Positions 25,448-33,234 of a DNA stretch of 39,225 nt are shown piece after piece. Origin of the DNA: Clostridia bacterium (lineage in GTDB: Bacteria; Bacillota; Clostridia; UMGS1883). The notes under the pieces are model-generated. The model was given only the letters and a program-made list of their open reading frames with translations, did no database searches and had not been told where the DNA came from. Both the position numbers and the translations under genes were made by a program. The stretch lies in NCBI GenBank assembly GCA_017411435.1, contig JAFQQD010000019.1, positions 1 to 39,225 on the forward strand. The letters run 5' to 3'. The first letter of the stretch is position 1, and each line of letters starts with the position of its first letter.

Positions 25448-26047
25448 GTGGCAGCTAAAGTTATACTTTGTTTAATTTTGGGTTATCTTATAGGCTCGCT
25501 TAATTTTGCGATTATTTATTCAAAACTTAAAAAAGACGATATCCGCAATCACGGAAGCGGAAACGCAGGTGCGACAAATGTACTGCGTACATACGGAAAA
25601 CTTCCTGCGGCAATCGTGTTTTTGCTTGATATTTCAAAGGGCGTTATAGCAATACTGCTTGTGCGCAGCGTGTTTGACGGTATGATTTTAGACTGCAGTG
25701 CAGCACTCGGTGCGGTGCTTGGTCATAATTTCCCCGTTTACTATAAGTTTGCAGGCGGCAAGGGTGTATCGACAAGCCTTGCGGTACTTTTGACGCTTCA
25801 CTACCCTACCGCGCTTGTGGCAATGGCTACATTTCTTGTCGTAGTACTTATTTCAAAATATGTTTCTCTTTCATCAATTCTTGCATCTGTTGCGGCAATG
25901 ATTTTTGCATTTGTCATTTTCAGGATTGATGTATTCTCAGTATTTTGCCTGATTATCGGTGTGCTTTGTATTATCCGTCACCGTGCAAATATAAAAAGGC
26001 TTATAAGCGGTACTGAAAACAAACTCGGTCAGAAGAGAAAGGACTGA
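25448..26047 (+). CDS. plsY: acyl-phosphate glycerol-3-phosphate acyltransferase PlsY
   Basis: PlsY transfers the acyl group of acyl-phosphate to glycerol-3-phosphate, the first step of phospholipid synthesis, in the cytoplasmic membrane. The 199-residue length and five TM segments are normal. Conserved loops are visible: GSGNAGATNVLR, GHNFPVYYKFAGGKGVST and the C-terminal RHRANIKRLISGTENKLG. The start is GTG at 25448. gpsA, which makes its substrate, follows after 4 bases. Confidence 0.96.
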   Translation: MAAKVILCLILGYLIGSLNFAIIYSKLKKDDIRNHGSGNAGATNVLRTYGKLPAAIVFLLDISKGVIAILLVRSVFDGMILDCSAALGAVLGHNFPVYYKFAGGKGVSTSLAVLLTLHYPTALVAMATFLVVVLISKYVSLSSILASVAAMIFAFVIFRIDVFSVFCLIIGVLCIIRHRANIKRLISGTENKLGQKRKD

Positions 26048-26051
26048 TAGT

Positions 26052-27050
26052 ATGAAAATTTCTGTTATAGGTAGTGGTGGCTGGGGAACTGCGATTGCAC
26101 TTCTCCTTTGTAAAAACAAACACGAGGTGTGTCTGTGGTCATATAAAAAAGAAGAAAGTGAAAATCTTAAAAGAGACCGCGAAAACAAGGAATTTCTTCC
26201 CGGAGTGGCTTTCGGGGATTATGATATGAAGTTTACAAGCGATATTGAGGAGGCAGCAGCATTTGGCGAAATCATCGTTTCTGCCGTTCCGTCAAAGGCA
26301 GTACCCACTACTGCGCGTGCACTTGGCAAATGTGCAAACGGAAAAACACTTGTAAACATTTCTAAGGGTATTGACGAGGAAACTCTCGAAAGACTCAGCC
26401 AGACATTTGAGCGCGAGATGCCCGATTCTGTTATCGCAGTTTTGAGCGGTCCTTCCCACGCGGAAGAGGTTGCGCGCGGTATTCCCACAACAAATGTTAT
26501 TGCGTGCAAGGATATGGAAATCGCAAAGAAACTTCAGGATGTTTTTATGGCGCCTTCATTCCGTGTATACACAAACGATGATATTGCAGGCGTTGAGTTT
26601 GGCGGTGCGCTTAAAAATGTTATTGCACTTTGTGCAGGTGTTACTGACGGACTTGGATTCGGCGATAATACAAAGGCGGCACTTATGACACGCGGTCTTC
26701 ACGAGATTGCGCGTCTTGGTGTACATCTTGGCGCAAAGAAAGAAACTTTTGCAGGTCTTACAGGCGTCGGCGATTTAATCGTAACCTGTACATCCATGCA
26801 CAGCCGTAACCGCCGTGCAGGTATACTTATCGGTCAGGGGAAAACTCTTTCTGAGGCACTCGATGAAGTACATATGACCGTTGAGGGCGTATGTGCTACC
26901 GAGGCGGCATACAAACTTGCTCAGAAGCATGGTATTGAAATGCCCATCGTAACTGCAGCGTACCGTGTATTATTTGAAAATGCAGACCCCAGAAGTGAAG
27001 TAATCTCACTTATGACGCGCGATAAAAAAAGCGAGGCTGATATACTTTGA
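26052..27050 (+). CDS. gpsA: NAD(P)H-dependent glycerol-3-phosphate dehydrogenase
   Basis: GpsA reduces dihydroxyacetone phosphate to sn-glycerol-3-phosphate for PlsY. The 332-residue protein has the N-terminal Rossmann motif GSGGWG at 7-12, the substrate-domain motif SGPSHAEEVARGIPT, and the C-terminal helical domain with FGGALKNVIALCAG, the catalytic lysine region and GDNTKAALMTRGLHE. The TGA stop overlaps the TTG start of the next gene. Confidence 0.97.
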   Translation: MKISVIGSGGWGTAIALLLCKNKHEVCLWSYKKEESENLKRDRENKEFLPGVAFGDYDMKFTSDIEEAAAFGEIIVSAVPSKAVPTTARALGKCANGKTLVNISKGIDEETLERLSQTFEREMPDSVIAVLSGPSHAEEVARGIPTTNVIACKDMEIAKKLQDVFMAPSFRVYTNDDIAGVEFGGALKNVIALCAGVTDGLGFGDNTKAALMTRGLHEIARLGVHLGAKKETFAGLTGVGDLIVTCTSMHSRNRRAGILIGQGKTLSEALDEVHMTVEGVCATEAAYKLAQKHGIEMPIVTAAYRVLFENADPRSEVISLMTRDKKSEADIL

Positions 27051-28228
27051 AAATTGCAATAATCGGCGGCGGTGCAAGTGGTATCGCTGCGGCAATTTAT
27101 GCAAAACGAAACAATGAAAAGAACTCTGTCACTGTGTTTGAGCGCAGTGACAGAGTTTTAAGGAAGCTTCTTGCTACGGGAAACGGCAGATGTAATCTTT
27201 CAAATGAATACATTTCGCCTGATAATTATTTTTCCCATACACCCGATGTGGTTTCAAAGATACTCTCTGCCTTTACCCCCAATGAGGAAAGGCTGTTTTT
27301 TGAAAGCATCGGTCTTTTGTTATGCTCGGAAGACGACAGAATTTATCCGTATTCAAAGCGTGCAAACGCGGTAAGCGATGCGCTGAGGCATGAGTGCGAG
27401 AGGCTTGGTGTAAATATCCGTACAAATTCTTTTATCAGTAAAATAGAAGAAAAAGGAGAAAAGTTTGTAATCCTTGGCGAAGTTTTTGACAAGGTTGTCA
27501 TCTCCTGCGGCGGTTTTTCCGCACCGTCATTCGGTACGGATGGAAATTCATTCACACTCTTAAAATCACTCGGGCATACAATTACAAAGACTTCCTATGC
27601 CCTCTCTCCCGTTAAAGTTTATGAAAATGTAAAATCACTTAAAGGTATCCGCACAAATGCCACTGTTACCCTTATTGACAATGGCGAAAGAGTCCGTCAG
27701 GAACAGGGCGAATTGCAGCTTACCGATTACGGACTTTCGGGAATTGCGGTTATGCAGCTTTCAAGGCTTTGCAAAGATGGTAGTATTATCGAAATTGACC
27801 TTATGAGCGTATTTTCAAAAGAAAAACTTGTAGAATTTCTCTTAACCCGAAAAGAAAATTTTCCGCATCTTAAGGCAGACGACTTTCTGACGGGAATTAT
27901 GCATAAAACACTTGCGCAATATATTCTTGCAAGATGTAACATAAATGCAAATATTCCTGCAGAAAATCTCCTTAAAAAGGATATTTGCGCTCTGGCACAA
28001 GAAATCAAGGCTCTTTCATTCAAGGTAAAATCCGTTATCGGCAAGGAGCAGTCACAGGCAACTTGCGGCGGAGCGCTCTTAAGTGAATTTGATACTGAAA
28101 CCCTTGAATCAAAGAAGGTTAAAAACCTCTATTGCATCGGTGAAGCGCTCGACTGCGTAGGCGATTGCGGTGGATACAATCTTCATTGGGCATGGAATAC
28201 AGCATATATTACAGGTAAAAACTTATGA
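27047..28228 (+). CDS. BaiN/HI0933-type NAD(P)/FAD-dependent oxidoreductase
   Basis: The protein is 393 aa and starts with a TTG that overlaps the gpsA stop by 4 bases, so translation is probably coupled. An N-terminal FAD-binding motif IIGGGASGIAAAIYA, the ATGNGRCNLSN signature and the C-terminal GEALDCVGDCGGYNLHWAW are hallmarks of the HI0933 family. One family member, BaiN, has been linked to bile acid 7-dehydroxylation in a gut clostridium, but most members have no known substrate and no other bai gene is here, so I make no such claim. The stop overlaps the next start by 4 bases (ATGA). Confidence 0.88.
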   Translation: MKIAIIGGGASGIAAAIYAKRNNEKNSVTVFERSDRVLRKLLATGNGRCNLSNEYISPDNYFSHTPDVVSKILSAFTPNEERLFFESIGLLLCSEDDRIYPYSKRANAVSDALRHECERLGVNIRTNSFISKIEEKGEKFVILGEVFDKVVISCGGFSAPSFGTDGNSFTLLKSLGHTITKTSYALSPVKVYENVKSLKGIRTNATVTLIDNGERVRQEQGELQLTDYGLSGIAVMQLSRLCKDGSIIEIDLMSVFSKEKLVEFLLTRKENFPHLKADDFLTGIMHKTLAQYILARCNINANIPAENLLKKDICALAQEIKALSFKVKSVIGKEQSQATCGGALLSEFDTETLESKKVKNLYCIGEALDCVGDCGGYNLHWAWNTAYITGKNL

Positions 28229-29784
28229 TTAAGATAACAAATCTTTATCTTCCAATTAAATACACTGACGATGATATTAAAAGTGCGATAAAAAAGAAAC
28301 TGCGTATCGGCGACTATGATATATTGTCGTTTGAGGTTATAAAGGACTCGATAGACGCACACCGAAGAGGCGAAGTACACCGCTGCATAAGTGTGGCGGT
28401 TAACTTGCGCGGAGAGGCGCGGTTTGAAAATATAAAGGGCGTTGAGAAGTATCAGAAGTACAGTTATGAATATCCGCCCGTATCAAGACTTTCAAAGCGT
28501 CCTGTTGTAGTCGGTAGCGGTCCTGCGGGACTTTTTGCAGCGCATATTCTGGCGGTATGCGGAGCACAGCCAATAGTAATTGAACGCGGAATGGATGTCG
28601 ATGCACGAAAAAAAGCCGTCCTTTCCTTTTTCGAGGGAGGAGAGCTTGATACAGAGAGCAACATCCAGTTTGGCGAGGGCGGTGCAGGAACATTCTCTGA
28701 CGGCAAACTAAACACAGGGACAAAGGACCCCAGACAGAGAAAAGTGCTTGAGGAATTTATAAAACACGGTGCCCCGGAGGAAATCGGCTATATAGGAAAA
28801 CCTCATATCGGCACCGATTTACTTTCGGGAATCATAAAGAATATGCGCAACGAAATTATATCACTTGGCGGTGAATTTCGTTTTTCGTGCAAACTCGAAG
28901 ATATTTATGTAAAAGATAATAAAATTGTCGGTGTAAAAACAAGCACCGGCGATATTGATACTGATAGTGTCATCCTTGCAATCGGACACAGTGCACGCGA
29001 TACGGTTAAGTTGCTTTACGACCACAATATTTTAATGGAGCGTAAAAGTTTTTCCGTTGGGGTTAGAATAGAGCATCCGCAAAAGCTTATTGATAAGGCA
29101 CTTTACCACTCATTTGCAAAAGAGCTTCCCGCTGCGGATTACAAAGCGGCAGTGCATCTGAAAGATGGTCGCGGAGTGTACACCTTCTGTATGTGTCCTG
29201 GTGGCAGCGTTGTTGCCGCGGCGAGTGAAAAAGAAGGTGTCGTTACAAACGGTATGAGTAATTTCGCGCGTGACGGAGAAAACGCAAACAGTGCTCTTCT
29301 TGTTTCTGTGCTCCCCTCTGATTTTGAAGGTGACGATGTTTTAAGCGGAATTGAGTTTCAGCGCAAACTCGAGAAGAGCGCTTTTTATATGGGCGGGGCT
29401 AATTATTATGCACCCGTACAGACTTCGGCAGATTTCATAAATGGCGAAAAAAGTGTTTCGCTTGGCGATGTAAAGCCCACCTACCCAATCGGTGTGACAC
29501 CGTCAAATCTTGCGAAATTGTTTCCTCAGTTTGTGACTGAGTCACTTAAAGAGGCAATCCCCCTGATAGACCGGAAAATCAAGGGATTTGCGCTTCCTGA
29601 TGCGGTTTTAACAGGTGTTGAAAGCCGTTCATCCTCCCCCGTTCGTATTGTGCGCGGAGAAGATTTTCAAGCATCTGTAAAGGGGCTTTATCCCTGCGGT
29701 GAAGGCGCAGGATATGCAGGTGGCATTATGAGTGCTGCCGTTGACGGAATACGCGTTGCTGAGTACCTTTTGGAGAAAAAATAA
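28225..29784 (+). CDS. uncharacterised FAD-dependent dehydrogenase (COG2509 type)
   Basis: The 519 residues begin with a small ferredoxin-fold-like domain (about 1-80), then a dinucleotide-binding motif VVGSGPAGLFAAHILA, ERGMDVDARK, and GEGGAGTFSDGKLNT, which I associate with COG2509. The end has GVESRSSSPVRIVRGEDFQA and YPCGEGAGYAGGIMSAAVDG, another FAD-contacting motif. The substrate is unknown. Its start overlaps the preceding flavoprotein (ATGA), which suggests coupled expression. Its last 59 bases overlap the convergent ylbJ reading frame. Confidence 0.88.
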   Translation: MIKITNLYLPIKYTDDDIKSAIKKKLRIGDYDILSFEVIKDSIDAHRRGEVHRCISVAVNLRGEARFENIKGVEKYQKYSYEYPPVSRLSKRPVVVGSGPAGLFAAHILAVCGAQPIVIERGMDVDARKKAVLSFFEGGELDTESNIQFGEGGAGTFSDGKLNTGTKDPRQRKVLEEFIKHGAPEEIGYIGKPHIGTDLLSGIIKNMRNEIISLGGEFRFSCKLEDIYVKDNKIVGVKTSTGDIDTDSVILAIGHSARDTVKLLYDHNILMERKSFSVGVRIEHPQKLIDKALYHSFAKELPAADYKAAVHLKDGRGVYTFCMCPGGSVVAAASEKEGVVTNGMSNFARDGENANSALLVSVLPSDFEGDDVLSGIEFQRKLEKSAFYMGGANYYAPVQTSADFINGEKSVSLGDVKPTYPIGVTPSNLAKLFPQFVTESLKEAIPLIDRKIKGFALPDAVLTGVESRSSSPVRIVRGEDFQASVKGLYPCGEGAGYAGGIMSAAVDGIRVAEYLLEKK

Positions 29785-30718
29785 GTTTAGTTACAAAAGC
29801 TATCAGAAGAATTCCTGCTGATAAATATAAAAACATATATGTATCAGAACATATAGCAAGTGTGATAAGATATGAAATCACGCTTGCTATTATTTTTCCA
29901 AAATAATACGGTTTCATATCAAAGGCCCCCTTGGTAAGTGCAGACGCTTGAAAATGAACACTCATTCCACCCCACGCCAGAAGTGCACTGATAACGGGGA
30001 TTGCTCTCTCCCCATCACGGGAAAGTTCAGCTACTCCGCGCGTTACTTCAAGTATTCCCGAAAGAATACGGTGCTCTCCAAACGGGAGAATTTCAAGTAT
30101 CGCGCTGAATGTTATAACAAAAACACAAGCATTAATAATTGCGCCTGCGCTTTCAATTGCGCAAGAGGTAATAAGCTCTCCTATGGAGGGCTTGTTTTTT
30201 TTGTAGTAAGCCCACTCGTCTTTTAGCGTGATTCTTTTCTTTTTTATTTCTGTGCCGAGTACCCGAGCACAAATAATGGCAGTTGCCACCTGCACCAAAA
30301 ACAAAAGTACACCTATGGATTTACTCATAAAAAAGCTTATTCCTACAGTTGCTATTATAAAAAGCGGTCCTGCATTATTGCAAAACGGAAGTATTCTTTC
30401 CGCCTCCTCCTTTGTAATCTGCTTTTCCCTGTAGCTTTCGTATACCGCCCTTGCACCTACTCCAAATCCCCCGAAAAGCCCCGTTAAAAAGCAGACACAT
30501 CCCTCTGCACTTAAATTTGTAATCGGAGAAAGTATTTTCGAAAGAGCCGCCCCGAAAGGCCTCGAAAACCCGCTTTTTATTACGCATGAGCTTACAAGCA
30601 TAAAGGGCAGAAGTGACGGGATAAGCGCATTAATACACAGTGCAAGACCGTTTTGTGCACCGTAAAGCACCTGCTCGGGGAAAAGCGCAAAGCACGCACA
30701 AATTACAAAAAACAGCAT
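29726..30718 (-). CDS. ylbJ: sporulation integral membrane protein YlbJ
   Basis: YlbJ is a polytopic membrane protein with nucleoside-recognition (Gate) domains, made in the mother cell under sigma-E in Bacillus and needed for spore cortex formation. This protein is 330 aa, shorter than the roughly 400 of Bacillus, with about eight hydrophobic segments. Recognisable stretches are LIPSLLPFMLVSS, GLFGGFGVGARAV and the conserved ILPFCNNAGPLFI. It lies 12 bases after yqfC with a GGAGGGG ribosome site overlapping the yqfC stop. Its C-terminus (FSPKGTQQRVFRQRQHS) is encoded opposite the end of the COG2509 gene. Confidence 0.85.
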   Translation of the reverse strand: MLFFVICACFALFPEQVLYGAQNGLALCINALIPSLLPFMLVSSCVIKSGFSRPFGAALSKILSPITNLSAEGCVCFLTGLFGGFGVGARAVYESYREKQITKEEAERILPFCNNAGPLFIIATVGISFFMSKSIGVLLFLVQVATAIICARVLGTEIKKKRITLKDEWAYYKKNKPSIGELITSCAIESAGAIINACVFVITFSAILEILPFGEHRILSGILEVTRGVAELSRDGERAIPVISALLAWGGMSVHFQASALTKGAFDMKPYYFGKIIASVISYLITLAICSDTYMFLYLSAGILLIAFVTKLIFSPKGTQQRVFRQRQHS

Positions 30719-30730
30719 ATATAACCCCTC

Positions 30731-31003
30731 CTACACAAATTCCATTCTTATTACTGTGCCTTTTATACTGACACTTTCATCGCTGATGGACTCGATAAAA
30801 AGTTCATCTCCGTCAATTTTCAAGATTCCTATTGTCGTATTTATTTTTATACAGTTTTCGTTATAGTCAAGTATTCCGCGTATATTTTCTACCCAGACTT
30901 CGCTTTTGCCCATTATTTCAATCCGCGGTATGTCCGTTATTACATCAAGCGGCAAATCAAACATATCAGCTACGCGCTGTGCGCGGTTTTCTTTCTTTTT
31001 CAT
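30731..31003 (-). CDS. yqfC: sporulation protein YqfC
   Basis: The 90-residue protein matches the small YabP/YqfC family (RVADMFDLPLDVITDIPRIE, NIRGILDYNENCIKI). In Bacillus yqfC is transcribed with yqfD under sigma-E in the mother cell. The two work on spore development, with no known enzymatic role. Here yqfC is on the opposite strand from yqfD, 72 bases away, and is paired with ylbJ. It has a GAGGTG ribosome site. Confidence 0.88.
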   Translation of the reverse strand: MKKKENRAQRVADMFDLPLDVITDIPRIEIMGKSEVWVENIRGILDYNENCIKINTTIGILKIDGDELFIESISDESVSIKGTVIRMEFV

Positions 31004-31022
31004 GATTTACACCTCATTTATA

Positions 31023-31052
31023 GTTATGCAGGAGGGAAGGCAAACATACAAT
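31023..31052. promoter_or_regulatory. possible divergent sigma-E-like promoter region for yqfC and yqfD
   Basis: The 72-base gap holds CATACAAT (31045-31052, plus strand), a close match to the sigma-E -10 consensus CATACA-T, upstream of yqfD, but the -35 region is poor. On the minus strand GTATGTT (31043-31049) and CATAAC (31023-31028) are 14 bases apart, a partial sigma-E-like pair for yqfC. Both are by eye only. Confidence 0.3.
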
Positions 31053-31075
31053 TAATTATCTGGGGAGGAGTAAAA

Positions 31076-32275
31076 ATGCTTGGTTTTTTATTTGATTCCA
31101 TCAAAGGAAAAAGTATAATTCGCGCAACGGGAAGATTTCCTGAAAGAATACTCAATATCGCATCAACATCGGGGGTTTTTGTTTCCGATGTAAAACGGGA
31201 CGGAGAGAATTCCATCATCTTTTCCACAGGAATAAAAGGCGGCAAAAAGATTCTTTCGACAAATCTTGAGGGGCTGACCTTAGAGCTTTGTTACAGTTAT
31301 GGACTGCCTGTGGTTATGAAAAGGTATAAAAAGAGAGTACTTCTTTGCTTACTTCCAATAATTTTTATTTTATCATCATATATCTTTTCGCTTTTTATAT
31401 GGAGTGTGGAAATTGAAGGCGGTGACAAAAATCTTCAGCAGGAGGTTCTTGAAAATATTTCAAAAAACGGTGTTTTCGTTGGTGCTCTCAAAAGGAAAAT
31501 TGACCGCTATGACATAAAGCGTAAGGCTATAATGGATATAAATGACCTGTCATGGATGTGGGTGGATATCAAAGGTGTGACAGCAAAAGTGAAAATCAGG
31601 GAAATAAAACCCCATCTTGATTTAATTCCCATAAACGAGCCCTCCGATGTTATCGTAATGCACAGCGGACTGATTGAAAAAATGCAGGTTTACTGCGGAG
31701 TTCCGCTTTTCCGCGAAGGTCAGTCAGTAAAAAAAGGCGAAACAGTTGTAACAGGTGTTTTCAGAAGTGAAAACGAGAACATCCCGACCTATTATCATCA
31801 TGCCACCGCCGACATTACATTGCGCCTTTGCGAAAGCAAAAGTGTTATAATTCCCCGAAAAACTGTCAAAAAAACCCCGACAGGAAACAAAAAAAGTGTA
31901 TATAAGGTAATTTTTGAAAAAAATAATATAAATTTTTCATTAAACAGTAGAATTTCATATGCCGAATATGATAAAATAGAAAAAAAGTATGCTCTTCCGT
32001 TTACAAGTATTTCATTCGTAAAAACAACCTATGTTGAAAACAATGTTTCTGAAAGTGACACGGATATTCCCGCGGAGATTTCAAAACGCAGAAAGGCATT
32101 TACTGATTCCCTTTCAAAAAAAGGAATGGAGCTTGTGAATTTAAGCGAAGAAGTTATAGAAAATGAAAACAGTATTACCGTAATTTTCAATGCGGATTGC
32201 CGTGTTAAGACAGGCAAGGAAATCCCCATTGAAACTAAGGAGGGTAAATCAGAAAAAGATGGAGAGAATTCTTGA
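31076..32275 (+). CDS. yqfD: sporulation protein YqfD
   Basis: The 399 residues match the size and plan of YqfD: a cytoplasmic N-terminal domain (about 1-85), one TM segment (about 87-108, VLLCLLPIIFILSSYIFSLF), then a large extracellular or intermembrane domain with EGGDKNLQQEVLENI, DLSWMWVDIKGVTAKVKI and IPIN. It is a mother-cell sporulation protein of unclear biochemical role. GGGGAGGAG precedes the ATG. It overlaps the start of phoH by 17 bases. Confidence 0.88.
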   Translation: MLGFLFDSIKGKSIIRATGRFPERILNIASTSGVFVSDVKRDGENSIIFSTGIKGGKKILSTNLEGLTLELCYSYGLPVVMKRYKKRVLLCLLPIIFILSSYIFSLFIWSVEIEGGDKNLQQEVLENISKNGVFVGALKRKIDRYDIKRKAIMDINDLSWMWVDIKGVTAKVKIREIKPHLDLIPINEPSDVIVMHSGLIEKMQVYCGVPLFREGQSVKKGETVVTGVFRSENENIPTYYHHATADITLRLCESKSVIIPRKTVKKTPTGNKKSVYKVIFEKNNINFSLNSRISYAEYDKIEKKYALPFTSISFVKTTYVENNVSESDTDIPAEISKRRKAFTDSLSKKGMELVNLSEEVIENENSITVIFNADCRVKTGKEIPIETKEGKSEKDGENS

Positions 32276-33203
32276 AGTCAAAAGTACAGACACCCTTATG
32301 ACGCTCTTTGGAAGTTTTGATATAAATGTGAAACTTATTGAGCGTGAGATGGATGTTAAAATCACAAATAAAGATACACAAATTAAAATCATAGGCGACA
32401 ACTGCGATAAAACCGCAAGTGTCCTTGAGAGGCTTATTGATGAAATTGAAATTGGCGAAACGCTGACTGAGCAGAACATTCGTTACGCTATTTTTTCAGT
32501 TAAAGAGGATATTGACTATGTTCCCCCTGCAAAGGGAGATTATATCTGTATAACTGCAAAGGGCAAAAGTGTAAAATGCAAAACTCACGGACAGAAAAAC
32601 TATATTCAGAAAATCCGTGATAACACTGTTGTTATTGCGATCGGCCCTGCAGGTACGGGAAAAACATACCTTGCCGTTGCAATGGCAGTGGATGCTTTCC
32701 GCAGAAAAGAGGTAAGCCGTATTATTCTTACCCGCCCTGCCGTTGAGGCAGGCGAAAAGCTCGGCTTTTTGCCCGGAGATTTGCAGATGAAGGTTGACCC
32801 GTATTTAAGGCCTCTTTATGATGCTCTTGGAGATATGCTCGGTATGGAAAACTACCAGAAATATCTCGAGCGCGGAGTAATTGAGATTGCGCCACTTGCA
32901 TATATGCGCGGAAGAACACTTGACGATGCTTTTATCATTCTTGATGAAGCGCAAAACACCACCCCCGAACAGATGAAGATGTTTCTTACCCGTATCGGCT
33001 TTGGATCAAAGGCTGTTATTACAGGCGACATTACGCAAATAGATTTACCTGACGGCAAACGCAGCGGACTTAAAGATGCCGCAAAAGTACTGAAAAATAT
33101 CGAGGGGCTTGATTTTTCATATCTCTCTGACAGGGATGTCGTTCGTCATCCTCTTGTTCAGAGGATTATTGCAGCATATGAAAGGTTCGAAAAAAAATCT
33201 TAA
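32259..33203 (+). CDS. phoH: PhoH-family ATPase
   Basis: PhoH proteins are P-loop ATPases related to helicase cores, with suspected roles in RNA metabolism together with YbeY, which is nearby. I start at the ATG at 32259 (314 aa). A longer frame from 32190 would begin inside yqfD without a ribosome site, whereas AAGGAGGG lies 14 bases before 32259, slightly far. Walker A GPAGTGKT is at 129-136, followed by ILTRPAVEAGEKLGFLPGD and Walker B FIILDEAQNTTPEQMKMF from 225. The N-terminal part (to about 90) is a KH-like domain. It overlaps yqfD by 17 bases. Confidence 0.93.
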   Translation: MERILEVKSTDTLMTLFGSFDINVKLIEREMDVKITNKDTQIKIIGDNCDKTASVLERLIDEIEIGETLTEQNIRYAIFSVKEDIDYVPPAKGDYICITAKGKSVKCKTHGQKNYIQKIRDNTVVIAIGPAGTGKTYLAVAMAVDAFRRKEVSRIILTRPAVEAGEKLGFLPGDLQMKVDPYLRPLYDALGDMLGMENYQKYLERGVIEIAPLAYMRGRTLDDAFIILDEAQNTTPEQMKMFLTRIGFGSKAVITGDITQIDLPDGKRSGLKDAAKVLKNIEGLDFSYLSDRDVVRHPLVQRIIAAYERFEKKS

Positions 33204-33234
33204 CCCAAAGTGGTCAATAAAGGACTGATACAAT

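Noticed and set aside
27047-28228. Bile-acid pathway role for the BaiN-like flavoprotein
   Set aside because: The family is broad and no other bile-acid genes are near; only the family-level call is supported.
30080-30230. Small plus-strand frames inside ylbJ
   Set aside because: They are antisense to the membrane-protein gene and only reflect its codon pattern.
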